In this document: piece by piece, positions 12,011 to 21,340 of the stretch | How the letters are laid out: each line of letters opens with the position of its first letter | Numbering within the stretch: the stretch's first letter is position 1 | Assembly (NCBI GenBank): GCA_000953695.1 | Contig: LN554846.1 | Location: 2,860,151 to 2,924,150 of the forward strand | Length of the DNA: 64,000 nt | Source: Aliivibrio wodanis | GTDB lineage: Bacteria > Pseudomonadota > Gammaproteobacteria > Enterobacterales > Vibrionaceae | Direction of reading: 5' to 3' | Position numbers and translations under genes: made by a program | Notes under the pieces: model-generated | The model's database searches: none | What the model was told of the DNA's origin: nothing | The model's input: the letters and a program-made list of their open reading frames with translations, nothing else

Positions 12011-13342
12011 CTATGATAGGAAAATTGCTTTTTTCCATTGAATAGAGAAAGTGATCGCCAGACCAATCCCACGCATCGCCATAAAAGATAACATCGCAGC
12101 CCACAGAGCATGATTGCCATAATCCTGCATTAACCACCACGTAGTAAAGAACGTCAACATAGCGATAAACATAGAGTTTCTCATCTCAGATCCCTTGGTT
12201 GCCCCAACAAAAATGCCATCTAATAAGAAACACCACATCGACACTAATGGCATAGCAACAAGCCAAGGAAGATAAATAAGCGCCGTTTGTTGTACCGCTT
12301 CAATAGAAGAAATCATTGAAATTAGTTGATAGCCACCAAGCCCAAAGGCTAAGCTGAGTATTAAACTAATAATGAAGCTCCAAAAAGTAGTGCCAATTAA
12401 AGAATCAGATAACTGAGATTTACTCTTTGCTCCAATAGCCTTACCTACCATCGCTTCCATTGCATAGGCAAAACCATCCATACCATATGAAATCATCATC
12501 AAAAAGCTCATCAACACGGCATTAGCAGCCACAATATCTACCCCTAATGACGCTCCTTGGAAAGTCATAAAAGTAAAACAAGCTTGTAAACATAATGAGC
12601 GTAAGAAAATATCTCGGTTCAATTTAAATAAACGCTTAAAGCCAGAAAGAAGATCGGCAACTGGCATGATAAAGCGCGGTAAACCCAATTTCTTACTTTG
12701 CTTAATAACAAAGTAAAGACCAATTATAAACGCCGAATAATCAGCAATAACAGAAGCGAGAGCAGCCCCTTCTACCTTCCAGTTAAATCCGACAACAAAG
12801 AGTAAATCGAGAATAATATTAATGCTGTTCGTTATGATCACAAGCCACATAGGATAACGAGCGTTCTGCGTTCCGAGTAACCAGCCCATGATAACCAAAT
12901 TACTCAATGCGGCAGGTGCACTCCATATCCGAATAGAGAAATATTGCTCTGCATACAACTTAACTTCAGGCGCTGCGTCACTAAAAGAAAAAATGGCGTA
13001 AGAAAGAGGTTGATGAAAGATAAGAAAAATAAAAGAAAAACAGAGAGCTAAGAAAATACCCTGAGAAAATGTTTGGCTCAGTAGCATTTTATTTTCAGCA
13101 CCATACGCTTGCGCAGATAAACCCGTGGTTGCCATGCGTAAAAAGCCCAACAACCAAAACGTCACGCTGATCATGGTGCCGCCTACTGCAACCCCTCCTA
13201 AATACCATGCGTGTTCAAGGTGACCAATTACAGCTGCATCAATTAAACCTAATAACGGAATAGTGATATTTGAAAGCACCATAGGAATAGCTAGCGCTAA
13301 TACCTGTCGGTGTAAAGAAAGGTTTTTTAATGCCTGTAACAT
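12011..13342 (-). CDS. dinF: MATE-family multidrug/organic cation antiporter DinF
   Basis: The 443-residue protein has about twelve hydrophobic segments and the MATE fold. The first helix reads ALAIPMVLSNITIPLLGLIDAAVIGHL, which is also the start of E. coli DinF. MATE proteins export cationic or oxidised compounds with a Na+ or H+ gradient, and DinF has been linked to oxidative and bile stress. In E. coli it follows lexA in one SOS-induced transcript. Here a methyltransferase gene lies between lexA and dinF, and I see no SOS box directly upstream of dinF, so its SOS control may be lost or depend on readthrough. Confidence 0.9.
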   Translation of the reverse strand: MLQALKNLSLHRQVLALAIPMVLSNITIPLLGLIDAAVIGHLEHAWYLGGVAVGGTMISVTFWLLGFLRMATTGLSAQAYGAENKMLLSQTFSQGIFLALCFSFIFLIFHQPLSYAIFSFSDAAPEVKLYAEQYFSIRIWSAPAALSNLVIMGWLLGTQNARYPMWLVIITNSINIILDLLFVVGFNWKVEGAALASVIADYSAFIIGLYFVIKQSKKLGLPRFIMPVADLLSGFKRLFKLNRDIFLRSLCLQACFTFMTFQGASLGVDIVAANAVLMSFLMMISYGMDGFAYAMEAMVGKAIGAKSKSQLSDSLIGTTFWSFIISLILSLAFGLGGYQLISMISSIEAVQQTALIYLPWLVAMPLVSMWCFLLDGIFVGATKGSEMRNSMFIAMLTFFTTWWLMQDYGNHALWAAMLSFMAMRGIGLAITFSIQWKKAIFLS

Positions 13343-13450
13343 GAGCTCATACCGAGATTGAAAAATAGGTAATATTATTACGTACTTTCTTTCTGTTCTA
13401 AACCTTTGCTTAAGGCTATTTATCTACTGCTATTAAGAGGTTCAAGTACA

Positions 13451-14245
13451 TCACCAATTCATATGAATCAAGATCGGTGTCACTCTATGTTTAAATAATG
13501 GGAATTTAGCTAACCAACGCTGCCATGGCTTCCACCTGGTACAATCATGCTCAAGAGGAGAAGTAACAGATAAAGTTTCAATCCAAGGTAACCACCCAGT
13601 AAAAGACTGCTTTGGGTGAGATAAACCATGTTGATATTCCGTACTACCAAGCTTTTGGCCTATCATAGTATTACAACGATCACCAGCAACGACAAATAAC
13701 GCTTCTGCATGATGAAAACGGCACCCTAATAACTGAACAAACTTAGCAAGCTGTCTTTCTTCACATTCTAATAAAGCATGTTCACAGACAATCATTACAG
13801 GAACATCATGTGGCACAGGGAGACTCTCAATCCAGCTTTCTTCAGTGACAGAGCCACAACGCAGATAATAACGTTCATTAGTATGGAATAGCTTTTGTCG
13901 CCAAAGGAGGTTTTCATTAATATCGAGTTCAAGCCAATGACAACGACCGTTATCCAAACGATAAAAACGAGTATCTAACCCTGCCCCCACATTCACCACC
14001 CAACCCGATGGATTAGATTTTAGGAATCGAGAAACTTGTTGGTCACATTGAACGGTAAGCGTGGCATGAAGTAATTGCTTTTGATCGATATCTCCAGAGA
14101 GACATTCAGAAGAAAGGTGACAATGTCGACATGCAGCAGCTGCAATAGGATCATAAATTAATCCATTGTCGATCATACTTTCACGACTTCTCAACCAAAG
14201 AGGTTGTAATAGGCGAGAAGGAATTTTATGGCCGAGCTGTGTCAT
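13451..14245 (-). CDS. Class I SAM-dependent methyltransferase (COG3315/LCMT-like), Fur-box linked
   Basis: The 264-residue protein has a SAM-binding motif I, VVNVGAGLDTR (83-93), an acidic motif II (HWLELD), and the general layout of the leucine-carboxyl/O-methyltransferase family that includes polyketide O-methyltransferases. A Cys cluster C39-x2-C42-x5-C48 near the N terminus could bind metal; it is not a core part of the fold. The ATG at 14245 has AGGAG six bases upstream, whereas the ATG at 14251 touches that site. A 19-bp Fur-like operator lies 27 bases upstream, so iron probably represses it. It separates lexA from dinF. The substrate is unknown. Confidence 0.8.
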   Translation of the reverse strand: MTQLGHKIPSRLLQPLWLRSRESMIDNGLIYDPIAAAACRHCHLSSECLSGDIDQKQLLHATLTVQCDQQVSRFLKSNPSGWVVNVGAGLDTRFYRLDNGRCHWLELDINENLLWRQKLFHTNERYYLRCGSVTEESWIESLPVPHDVPVMIVCEHALLECEERQLAKFVQLLGCRFHHAEALFVVAGDRCNTMIGQKLGSTEYQHGLSHPKQSFTGWLPWIETLSVTSPLEHDCTRWKPWQRWLAKFPLFKHRVTPILIHMNW

Positions 14246-14272
14246 TATCATCTCCTATGAAAGAGATTAGAT

Positions 14273-14291
14273 GATAATAACTATCATTACC
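14273..14291. promoter_or_regulatory. Predicted Fur box
   Basis: GATAATAACTATCATTACC matches 15 of 19 positions of the classical Fur box GATAATGATAATCATTATC, including both GATAAT and ATCATTA half sites. It lies 27 bases upstream of the methyltransferase start, where a promoter is expected. Confidence 0.72.
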
Positions 14292-14386
14292 ACTTGTAAA
14301 GTTCTATTTCAGAAAAACAAGCGATAATGACAATTTAATAATACTCAAAAGAAAAATACCTCATGAATATTAATTATGCGTAAGTA

Positions 14387-15007
14387 TTACATCCAAGTTG
14401 TACTGCGGATAACCCCAACAGCAAGACCTTCAATACTTAAGCTCTGTGATGTTAAATCTACTTCAATTGGAGCAAATTCTTCATTTTCAGCATGAAGAAA
14501 AACCATCGACCCTTTACGCTCTAAACGCTTAACGGTTACATCATCATCGACTCGAGCGACAACAACTTGTCCATCACGAACATCTTGAGTTTTATGAACA
14601 GCTAATAAGTCACCATCCATAATGCCAATATCTTTCATGCTTTCACCATTCACGCGCAATAAAAAATCAGCTTGCGGCTTAAACATACCTGGATCAACTT
14701 GGTAATGACTCTCTACGTGCTCTTGGGCAAGAATTGGTTCACCCGCAGCAACCTGACCAATCAAAGGTACGCCAAGATCTTCATTCTCAGCTTCTTGTAA
14801 AAGAATACGAATACCTCGAGAGGCACCTGGAATAATCTCGATCACTTGCTTACGAGCTAATGCTTTTAAATGCTCTTCTGCTGCATTAGCTGAACGAAAC
14901 CCCAACTCACGAGCAATTTCTGCACGTGTTGGTGGCATTCCAGTGTCATCAATTTTTGCTTTGATTAGCTCAAAGACTTCTTGCTGTCTTGCCGTTAGTG
15001 GCTTCAT
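14387..15007 (-). CDS. lexA: SOS-response repressor and autoprotease
   Basis: LexA represses DNA-damage genes and cuts itself when stimulated by RecA filaments. At 206 residues it is close to E. coli (202). The winged-helix DNA-binding domain is N-terminal (residues 1-70). The self-cleavage bond is A88-G89 in QVAAGEPIL. The catalytic serine is S123 in NGESMKD, and the lysine is K160 in DVTVKRL. Two SOS boxes (15015-15030 and 15035-15050) lie just upstream of the start, so it is autoregulated. In E. coli dinF follows directly; here a methyltransferase gene intervenes. Confidence 0.98.
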   Translation of the reverse strand: MKPLTARQQEVFELIKAKIDDTGMPPTRAEIARELGFRSANAAEEHLKALARKQVIEIIPGASRGIRILLQEAENEDLGVPLIGQVAAGEPILAQEHVESHYQVDPGMFKPQADFLLRVNGESMKDIGIMDGDLLAVHKTQDVRDGQVVVARVDDDVTVKRLERKGSMVFLHAENEEFAPIEVDLTSQSLSIEGLAVGVIRSTTWM

Positions 15008-15014
15008 AACTCAC

Positions 15015-15030
15015 CTGTTTGTTTATACAG
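15015..15030. promoter_or_regulatory. LexA operator (SOS box) 1 of lexA
   Basis: CTGTTTGTTTATACAG fits the consensus CTGT-N8-ACAG exactly. It lies 8 bases upstream of the lexA start codon and is tandem with a second box, as in the E. coli lexA promoter. Confidence 0.93.
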
Positions 15031-15034
15031 TTAA

Positions 15035-15050
15035 CTGTGAGTATATACAG
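15035..15050. promoter_or_regulatory. LexA operator (SOS box) 2 of lexA
   Basis: CTGTGAGTATATACAG fits CTGT-N8-ACAG exactly. With its neighbour four bases away it allows cooperative autorepression of lexA. Confidence 0.93.
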
Positions 15051-15179
15051 CTGTGCTATGCTTTGAAAGACCTATTGATTAAAAATAAGGCAAATCAGAC
15101 TACTTTTCTGTCATATTAGTCGTAGTATTGGGGATAATATGTTCATTTATATTAAAAGGTTTGACCAGTTCTGCTATTC

Positions 15180-15207
15180 TTGCCAACAAATTGTAAGCAT
15201 CTATATA
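15180..15207 (+). promoter_or_regulatory. Candidate sigma-70 promoter of plsB
   Basis: TTGCCA (15180-15185), a 16-base spacer and TATATA (15202-15207) lie about 40 bases upstream of the plsB start. It is the best match in the 240-base lexA-plsB gap. Confidence 0.5.
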
Positions 15208-15248
15208 TAACCGACTGATCGGTACATAACTAAGGCGTCATTGTCATT

Positions 15249-17672
15249 ATGTCTACAGGACAAACTATCTATCACTCTTTGCTAAAACTACCACTATCTG
15301 TAATGGTGAAGAGCACTTCGATTCCATCGAATCCAATTGAAGACCTCAAGATCGATCTTGAGCGTCCAATTATTTATGCACTGCCATTTCGCTCACATGT
15401 TGATTTACTGACATTACAAAAAAGTACATTAGAATTAGGGTTGCCCGATCCTCTTTCTCCAATAGATATTAATGGCGTTGAATACCCACGCTACGTATTC
15501 ACTTCTATCGGACCAAAAATATTCGACACCGATGATGACCTACCACAAGAGTCATTAGAGCTATTTAAAACTGTCTTAAAACATCACGCTGATAATCCTG
15601 ACGTCGATTTTCAATTAATTCCGACCTCTATTCTATGGGGAAGAAAACCTGGCAAAGAAGGCACTAGCAAACCTCACTTAATGCCACTTAACGCCCCTCA
15701 AAAATTCATCACGCTGATTAAAGCTGGCCGTGACTCAACAGTACGTATTAGCCCAGTAGTCTCTTTACGCTACATGGCAGACAATCACGGTGCGGATGAA
15801 GCAATTGCCCATAAATTAGCTCGTGTTGCTAAAATTCATTTTTCTCGTCAAAAATTAGCAGCATCAGGTCCTAATTTACCTAACCGCCAAGCGCTATTTA
15901 ATCGTTTGTTAAAATCACAAGCGATAGAAAAAGTAATTTTAGAAGAAGCAAAAATACGCAATGTAGAAGTAGAAAAAGTACGTAAAGAAGCCATGGGGAT
16001 CATGGAAGAAATCGCGACTAACTTTTCTTACTCACTCATAAAGAATGGTAACCGCTTACTTAAATGGTTATGGAATCGTTTATATCAAGGTTTAAACATC
16101 AACAATGCGGCTACTGTGCGTAAGTTAGCACAAGAAGGTCACGAGATTGTTTATGTTCCTTGTCATCGTAGCCACATGGATTACTTATTACTTTCTTATG
16201 TTCTTTATCATGAAGGATTAGTGCCACCACATATTGCAGCAGGTATTAACTTAAACTTCTTCCCTGCGGGTCCTATCTTCCGTCGTGGCGGGGCTTTCTT
16301 TATTCGCCGTAGCTTTAAAGGTAATCGTCTTTATTCAACTATTTTTCGTGAATATTTAGCAGAGCTATTTGCTAAAGGTTATTCTGTGGAGTATTTCAGT
16401 GAAGGTGGACGTTCACGTACTGGTCGCTTATTGGAAGCAAAAACCGGAATGTTAGCGATGACAGTTCAAGCGATGTTGCGCGGTCTAAATCGTCCAGTAA
16501 CCCTAGTACCTGTTTATATTGGCTATGAACACGTAATGGAAGTAACCACTTACGCTAAAGAACTACAAGGAAAGCGTAAAGAGAAAGAAAATGCAGGACA
16601 GGTTTTACGCACTATTCGTAAATTACGTAACTTTGGTCAAGGCTATGTAAACTTTGGCGAACCAATCTCTTTGAATCATTATTTAAATGAGCACGCACCG
16701 AACTGGTCTGAATCAATTAATCCAATTGAACCACAAAAACCAGAATGGATGAATCCAGTAGTTAATGGCATTGCAAATAAGATGATGACACACATCAATG
16801 ATGCAGCAGCAGCTAATGCATTAACTTTATGTGCCACCGCTTTACTTGCCGCTCGTCAACGTGCATTAAGTAAAGAGGACTTAACAGAACAGCTAGAGTG
16901 TTATTTACACTTATTACGTAACATCCCTTACTCTGATACTGCAACCGTACCAGCAGAAAGTGCTAATGAATTATTAGAGCATGCTATTGCTCTTGATAAA
17001 TTTGTAATAGAAAAAGATACTTTAGGCGAGATCGTTTCATTAGATAGAAACCAATCAATCCTAATGACCTACTATCGCAATAATATTATCCATCTATTTG
17101 CATTGCCCTCATTAATCGCAAAATTAGTTGTTCAATATCGTTCTATTTCTGTTGATGATATCCAACATCAAATTCAACAAATTTATCCATTTCTCAAAGC
17201 TGAATTATTTTTGCATTATGAAGCAGATGAATTAAACGATGTGGTAAATCAACATATTGAAGAGCTCATTCGTCAGAAGTTAATTGTACAAAAAGGTGGG
17301 GTTTTACAGCTTAACTCGACCAATATTCGTAAGCTTCATCTATTGGCTCACACTATTTCAGAAACACTACAGCGCTACGCGATTGCTCTGACGCACCTGC
17401 AAGCGTCACCTGAATTAGATAAGAGCGAGTTAGAAGAACAAAGCCAAATAATGGCCCAACGCCTAAGTCGCCTACATGGTATCAATGCTCCTGAGTTTTT
17501 TGACAAAGGCGTTTTTGGTATCTTGTTTAATAGTTTAAAAACAGAAGGCTATCTAGATAGTGAAGGCAATGCAGTACTTGAGAAAGTCGCACCGTTCGCA
17601 CACGATATCTCTAAGTTATTAAGCCCTGAGATTAAGTTAACAATCCAAGCGGTTATGAGCAAAGAAAAGTAG
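15249..17672 (+). CDS. plsB: Glycerol-3-phosphate acyltransferase
   Basis: PlsB performs the first acylation of glycerol 3-phosphate in membrane phospholipid synthesis, using acyl-ACP or acyl-CoA, and is a peripheral inner-membrane enzyme. The length of 807 residues equals the E. coli protein. The catalytic H-x4-D motif is HRSHMD at 306-311, the same numbering as in E. coli. The following blocks [21 protein letters not shown] and [11 protein letters not shown] are the other three acyltransferase motifs. It is divergent from lexA and convergent with ubiA, sharing a terminator with ubiA. This is the E. coli ubiC-ubiA-plsB-lexA-dinF neighbourhood without dgkA. Confidence 0.97.
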   Translation: MSTGQTIYHSLLKLPLSVMVKSTSIPSNPIEDLKIDLERPIIYALPFRSHVDLLTLQKSTLELGLPDPLSPIDINGVEYPRYVFTSIGPKIFDTDDDLPQESLELFKTVLKHHADNPDVDFQLIPTSILWGRKPGKEGTSKPHLMPLNAPQKFITLIKAGRDSTVRISPVVSLRYMADNHGADEAIAHKLARVAKIHFSRQKLAASGPNLPNRQALFNRLLKSQAIEKVILEEAKIRNVEVEKVRKEAMGIMEEIATNFSYSLIKNGNRLLKWLWNRLYQGLNINNAATVRKLAQEGHEIVYVPCHRSHMDYLLLSYVLYHEGLVPPHIAAGINLNFFPAGPIFRRGGAFFIRRSFKGNRLYSTIFREYLAELFAKGYSVEYFSEGGRSRTGRLLEAKTGMLAMTVQAMLRGLNRPVTLVPVYIGYEHVMEVTTYAKELQGKRKEKENAGQVLRTIRKLRNFGQGYVNFGEPISLNHYLNEHAPNWSESINPIEPQKPEWMNPVVNGIANKMMTHINDAAAANALTLCATALLAARQRALSKEDLTEQLECYLHLLRNIPYSDTATVPAESANELLEHAIALDKFVIEKDTLGEIVSLDRNQSILMTYYRNNIIHLFALPSLIAKLVVQYRSISVDDIQHQIQQIYPFLKAELFLHYEADELNDVVNQHIEELIRQKLIVQKGGVLQLNSTNIRKLHLLAHTISETLQRYAIALTHLQASPELDKSELEEQSQIMAQRLSRLHGINAPEFFDKGVFGILFNSLKTEGYLDSEGNAVLEKVAPFAHDISKLLSPEIKLTIQAVMSKEK

Positions 17673-17686
17673 TGTTCTTTAGATAC

Positions 17687-17740
17687 AAAAAAAGCCAGTA
17701 TGACATTTCTTCTTGAAAGTACCATACTGGCTTTTCTTTT
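17687..17740. terminator. Bidirectional terminator between plsB and ubiA
   Basis: AAAAGCCAGTATG pairs perfectly with CATACTGGCTTTT around a 20-base loop, with A- and T-runs outside. It serves the convergent plsB and ubiA genes. Confidence 0.88.
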
Positions 17741-17757
17741 AAATAAATGAAGATAAT

Positions 17758-18615
17758 TTAAATCAGAACGCTTGCACCAATCGCTGCAAAAACTAAACCA
17801 CCTACATAGTTATTATTTAAAAACGCTTTGAAGCACGCCTCTCTTTCACGGCCTTTAATCAGCCATTGCTGATAAACAAAAAATCCTGCCGCCGCTAATA
17901 TCCCCCAATAATACACACTTGAAAGTACTAATTGAGAACCAAGAATAATCAATAATGCCAGCACACTTAATTGCAATAGGCCTATGATGAGCTTATCAAA
18001 CCGGCCAAACAATATCGCTGTCGATTTAATGCCAATCTTAAGGTCATCATCCCTATCGACCATCGCATATTGCGTATCATAGGCAATAGTCCATAAGGCA
18101 TTAATCACAAACAATAACCAGGCTTCTGGTGGTACTTGATTTGATTCTGCAGCATACGCCATTGGGATCGCCCAACTGAATGCTAAGCCAAGAACAAACT
18201 GAGGCAAGTAAGTCACTCGCTTCATGAAAGGATAGGCCACCGCAAGCACGATACCAATCCCCGAAAGCATAATCGTTAACGTGTTCATCGTTAACACGAG
18301 TAAAAATGAACACAGCACTAAAACAGCAAACAGTGTTAATGCTTCTTTGGATGAAATTAATCCAGAAGGTAATGGACGATTAGCGGTACGCTTCACATGA
18401 CCATCGACTTTACGATCAGCAAAGTCATTAATCACACATCCTGCCGAGCGCATGAATACCACACCGAGCACAAAGACAATCAGTACATGCCAATCAGGTA
18501 ATCCATCAGCAGCTAAGAATAATGCCCACAATGTTGGCCATAAAAGTAATAATGAACCAATAGGACGATTCATTCGTGTTAATTGCCAAAACGCTTGTGC
18601 TTTTGACGTGGTCAT
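17758..18615 (-). CDS. ubiA: 4-hydroxybenzoate polyprenyltransferase
   Basis: UbiA joins the polyprenyl (octaprenyl) tail to 4-hydroxybenzoate in the inner membrane, the second step of ubiquinone synthesis. The 285-residue protein is very hydrophobic, with eight or nine membrane segments. It carries both aspartate-rich prenyl-diphosphate motifs: [15 protein letters not shown] near residue 63 and [20 protein letters not shown] near 180. The start codon overlaps the ubiC stop by one base (TAATG), so the pair is translationally coupled and ubiC feeds UbiA its substrate. It ends at the terminator shared with plsB. Confidence 0.97.
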   Translation of the reverse strand: MTTSKAQAFWQLTRMNRPIGSLLLLWPTLWALFLAADGLPDWHVLIVFVLGVVFMRSAGCVINDFADRKVDGHVKRTANRPLPSGLISSKEALTLFAVLVLCSFLLVLTMNTLTIMLSGIGIVLAVAYPFMKRVTYLPQFVLGLAFSWAIPMAYAAESNQVPPEAWLLFVINALWTIAYDTQYAMVDRDDDLKIGIKSTAILFGRFDKLIIGLLQLSVLALLIILGSQLVLSSVYYWGILAAAGFFVYQQWLIKGREREACFKAFLNNNYVGGLVFAAIGASVLI

Positions 18616-19154
18616 TAGTTCATTTCCTTTGAGTAAATAGGCGCGTTAGGTAAAAATAATTCCGCCACCAACATAGGCTTTTCATTCATCCATAATCGAG
18701 AACGTCGAGCAAATAACATCCCTTTTTCTGTCTCAATCTTTCCAACTTGAAGCTTATCCCTATGCGCGCTTTGAGCACTAAACACGGTAACACCTAATGG
18801 TACCTGACCTTGACGAGTCAAATCGTGCGGTTGATCTTGAAGTGATGATAGTGGGATCAATGTTCTACCATATACCCACGAATTTTGATCTCCCTTTAGA
18901 ATAACTTTTCGACGCAAACACACCTCATCACCAAGAAGATCTAATTCTACTTCGGTTAACGTTTCTGGATTCACGTGTGTATTATCTAATACCGATACAG
19001 ACAACAATTGGCAATGTTGCTCTAAACGACGCGATAATGAATCTAAACCCAGCAACCAGTATTGCTGCCATTCACTATGACATTTAAAGGTATCGGCTTC
19101 TTGCCACTGTACTTTTTTAAGTGCAGAAGCGCACCAAGAATTGATATCTGACAT
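18615..19154 (-). CDS. ubiC: Chorismate pyruvate-lyase
   Basis: UbiC cleaves chorismate into 4-hydroxybenzoate and pyruvate, the entry to ubiquinone synthesis. The 179-residue protein keeps the family landmarks: RRKVIL (substrate-binding arginine region), [16 protein letters not shown], and the C-terminal RRSRLW...VAELFLP segment with the active-site glutamate. I place the start at the ATG at 19154 (MSDINSWC). A frame seven codons longer is possible, but its ribosome site is too close. It is the first gene of the ubiC-ubiA pair. Confidence 0.92.
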   Translation of the reverse strand: MSDINSWCASALKKVQWQEADTFKCHSEWQQYWLLGLDSLSRRLEQHCQLLSVSVLDNTHVNPETLTEVELDLLGDEVCLRRKVILKGDQNSWVYGRTLIPLSSLQDQPHDLTRQGQVPLGVTVFSAQSAHRDKLQVGKIETEKGMLFARRSRLWMNEKPMLVAELFLPNAPIYSKEMN

Positions 19155-19275
19155 ATTCTCTATAACATCTCTCACATATATCGATTATATTGAGAGATAA
19201 TGGTTAATTTTTTCTCACAACTGCCGACTATTGTAACAAGTAATAAAATAAATTGACTGACGAATGGATTAGAAA

Positions 19276-19686
19276 ATGACAAAGAAATCATTATTTGCAG
19301 GATTACTGCTAATTATTAGCCAAGTTTTTTCCCCTGCGGTTTTCGCAGAAGATGAAGCCGCACCACAAATGGGCTACTTTACTTTAGCGCCAGATCTAAC
19401 AACTAACTTTGTAACAGCAGGGAAGAAACTCGGATACATTCAAATTCGTGTTGATATCCTAGTCGCTGATAATAAAGAGCTACCTAATTTAGAGCAACAC
19501 AACCCACAAATCAGGAATGCACTAGTAGAAGTCATGGGACAACAACCAGAGCAGCGTATTAAATCACTGGCAGGTAGAGAAGAAATCAGAAAAGAATGTT
19601 TAACCGCTATCAATGAACTGCTATTAACAGAAACAGGAAAAACGTTAGCGGTTGATCTCCTCTTTACTAAATATATTTATCAGTAA
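19276..19686 (+). CDS. FliL-like exported protein
   Basis: The 136-residue protein has a signal peptide (residues 1-24, ending VFAEDEAA), then a stomatin-like FliL domain. The family pattern is visible in YFTLAPDLTTNF, LGYIQIRVDILV and the C-terminal TGKTLAVDLLFTKYIYQ. True FliL is an inner-membrane protein in the flagellar cluster that interacts with the stator. This gene stands alone between ubiC and glpG, and it may be a second, periplasmic or lipid-free FliL paralogue, a type that vibrios are often annotated with. A flagellar role is inferred from family only. The ribosome site is weak. Confidence 0.75.
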   Translation: MTKKSLFAGLLLIISQVFSPAVFAEDEAAPQMGYFTLAPDLTTNFVTAGKKLGYIQIRVDILVADNKELPNLEQHNPQIRNALVEVMGQQPEQRIKSLAGREEIRKECLTAINELLLTETGKTLAVDLLFTKYIYQ

Positions 19687-19708
19687 TAGCTACTCTTACT
19701 AAGTAAAC

Positions 19709-19747
19709 AAAAAATGAGCAAGACACGAAGTGGCTTACTCATTTTTT
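19709..19747. terminator. Bidirectional terminator between fliL-like gene and glpG
   Basis: AAAAAATGAGCAAG pairs with CTTACTCATTTTTT with one mismatch around an 11-base loop. It lies 22 bases after the fliL-like stop codon and 10 bases after the glpG stop on the other strand. Confidence 0.85.
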
Positions 19748-19757
19748 ATCCATATCT

Positions 19758-20591
19758 CTATGCTTTTTTTAATTTACTGTCCATCAGTCCAATCACACAT
19801 CCAGTAATCAATCCAGCAAGATGCGCGGTATTTGCAATTGCCATAAAAGGTTGAGCATACCCTAGAACTAGCCACGCCAACATAAAGCCAACAATTGGTT
19901 TCGATACAAAAATCCCTTTCTCTGGAGCCAGCCAACCAATAAACCAAGAATATCCAAGTAGTGCATACACCACCCCAGATAGGCCACCAAAATTAGCACC
20001 TTCTACCCAGAACTGTGCTAATCCAGAAAACAGTGCCGAGAATAAAAACAGTTGAACAAGCTTTGTTTTTCCCAAGCGTAATTCAATATCTCCACCAAGC
20101 TGCCACCACCATAATAAATTAAAAATAATATGGATTGCAGAAAAATGAAGTAATGCGTGTGAAAACCATCGCCATATCTCAACGCTTTGCCCTTGAAATG
20201 CAGGAAAATGTAACACTTGGAAAATAGAATGATTCCACCCTAACTGTTGCAAAGTAAAAATAACGATGCAAACAGCTATGATCAGTAAGGTGAAAAAACC
20301 AGCTTTCGCTTTAACCATCTTAATAAGATCAGGGGAATTATAAGTAAACTTCGCCGTTCTCGTATCAGCCATATCCCACGATGCTGACTGATATTTTGTA
20401 TCATTGGGATTACTTAAAAAAGCTTGTAATTCAGACTCAACCTCTAGTAAATAAGTATCATCGGATACCACCCATAATGCAAACAGCCCTTCTCCCTCAG
20501 GCATCATACGAATATCGATTTGGCGTGAAGCCATATAATCAATAAATGACTGCCCTGCTCTTGGGTTAGATAATGCGATTAATCTATGCAT
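19758..20591 (-). CDS. glpG: Rhomboid intramembrane serine protease
   Basis: GlpG cleaves membrane-spanning segments of substrate proteins. The 277-residue protein has a soluble N-terminal domain (1-90), then six membrane segments. The catalytic serine is S205 in the GGLSGVVYA motif and the catalytic histidine is H257 in NTAHLAG. The oxyanion-side histidine and asparagine are H154 and N158 in HIIFNLLWWW. It follows glpE at a 6-base gap, so the two are cotranscribed. In E. coli glpEG lies beside glpR and glpD; neither is here. Confidence 0.96.
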   Translation of the reverse strand: MHRLIALSNPRAGQSFIDYMASRQIDIRMMPEGEGLFALWVVSDDTYLLEVESELQAFLSNPNDTKYQSASWDMADTRTAKFTYNSPDLIKMVKAKAGFFTLLIIAVCIVIFTLQQLGWNHSIFQVLHFPAFQGQSVEIWRWFSHALLHFSAIHIIFNLLWWWQLGGDIELRLGKTKLVQLFLFSALFSGLAQFWVEGANFGGLSGVVYALLGYSWFIGWLAPEKGIFVSKPIVGFMLAWLVLGYAQPFMAIANTAHLAGLITGCVIGLMDSKLKKA

Positions 20592-20597
20592 AGATTA

Positions 20598-20921
20598 TTA
20601 CTTCTCCACAGGCAACCCTGCTTTATGCCAGCCTTCAAAACCACCATCAACACTATAAACTTCATCATACCCCTGATTAATTAAGTATTGGGCAGCACCT
20701 TGACTACTATGCCCGTGATAACACATCACTAATACAGGTTGTTCAAAATCTACCGTATTCATTAATTCAACAATAGTGTCATTGGTTAAATGAAAAGCAT
20801 TCTCTACATGAGCTCTGGAAAATGATTGAAGATCTCGAGTATCGACGATCACAGCATTAAGATCTTTATTTTGTAGTTTATTATTAGCTTCTACTACTGA
20901 GATATGTTGAAACTGTTCCAT
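20598..20921 (-). CDS. glpE: Thiosulfate sulfurtransferase (single-domain rhodanese)
   Basis: GlpE transfers sulfane sulfur from thiosulfate to cyanide or thioredoxin in the cytoplasm. It has 107 residues, one rhodanese domain, the usual size for GlpE (108). The active-site loop is CYHGHSS with catalytic C67, and the structural motif [13 protein letters not shown] is present. It is the first gene of the glpE-glpG pair. The 419-base gap upstream contains the DnaA-box cluster described separately. No glycerol regulator binding site could be identified. Confidence 0.95.
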   Translation of the reverse strand: MEQFQHISVVEANNKLQNKDLNAVIVDTRDLQSFSRAHVENAFHLTNDTIVELMNTVDFEQPVLVMCYHGHSSQGAAQYLINQGYDEVYSVDGGFEGWHKAGLPVEK

Positions 20922-20959
20922 TTAAAATTCTCTCTCTTTTTTCTTTATTGTACTCTCGA

Positions 20960-21242
20960 TTAACCACAAGAAAAACACAGAGTATGTAAGGATAAAGCAA
21001 GGTTATTCACAGGGTTATTATCCACAGCATTTATACCCTAGAATATAACTGTTCTTTTTTTGAGCTCCTGTGGAAAAGCTTGTGGATTACGTTGATAAAG
21101 TGTTTTTAAAAAAACCGATCCACCATATGTAGTAAAGATCCTTTTTAATGTGTGGATATAAATTTTGCTCTAAGGGTCCATTTTATCTAGCTTCGTTAAA
21201 AAATAACTAAGATCTAAACAGATACCTCACTAGTTATACACA
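20960..21242. promoter_or_regulatory. DnaA-box cluster in the glpE-rpoH gap
   Basis: Seven DnaA-box-like 9-mers lie in 283 bases. Consensus TTATNCACA boxes on the plus strand are TTATTCACA (21003-21011), TTATCCACA (21018-21026) and TTATACACA (21234-21242). One-mismatch boxes are TTAACCACA on the plus strand (20960-20968), and TTTTCCACA (21069-21077), TAATCCACA (21081-21089) and ATATCCACA (21151-21159) on the minus strand. The stretch is AT-rich, has three GATC sites, and has no protein-coding frame. It is the leader side of glpE and lies beyond the rpoH terminator. It resembles DnaA-binding loci such as datA or DARS in content, but the function is inferred. Confidence 0.7.
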
Positions 21243-21289
21243 AGAAGTAATATCACTCTATACTACCTCTCGATCCATAATTAACAAAT

Positions 21290-21324
21290 AAAAAAGGCTG
21301 ACCTCTTTCGAGATCAGCCTTTCT
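21290..21324 (-). terminator. Terminator after rpoH
   Basis: On the minus strand AAAGGCTGATCTC pairs with GAGGTCAGCCTTT (one mismatch, 4-base loop), followed by TTTATTTG. It lies 17 bases after the rpoH stop codon. Confidence 0.88.
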
Positions 21325-21340
21325 ATTGAATTCGATTTAA

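Noticed and set aside
20960-21242. The DnaA-box cluster as the chromosomal origin oriC
   Set aside because: The flanking genes are glpE and rpoH, not mnmG and mioC, and I see no AT-rich unwinding 13-mers or dense GATC array, so a regulatory locus is more likely.
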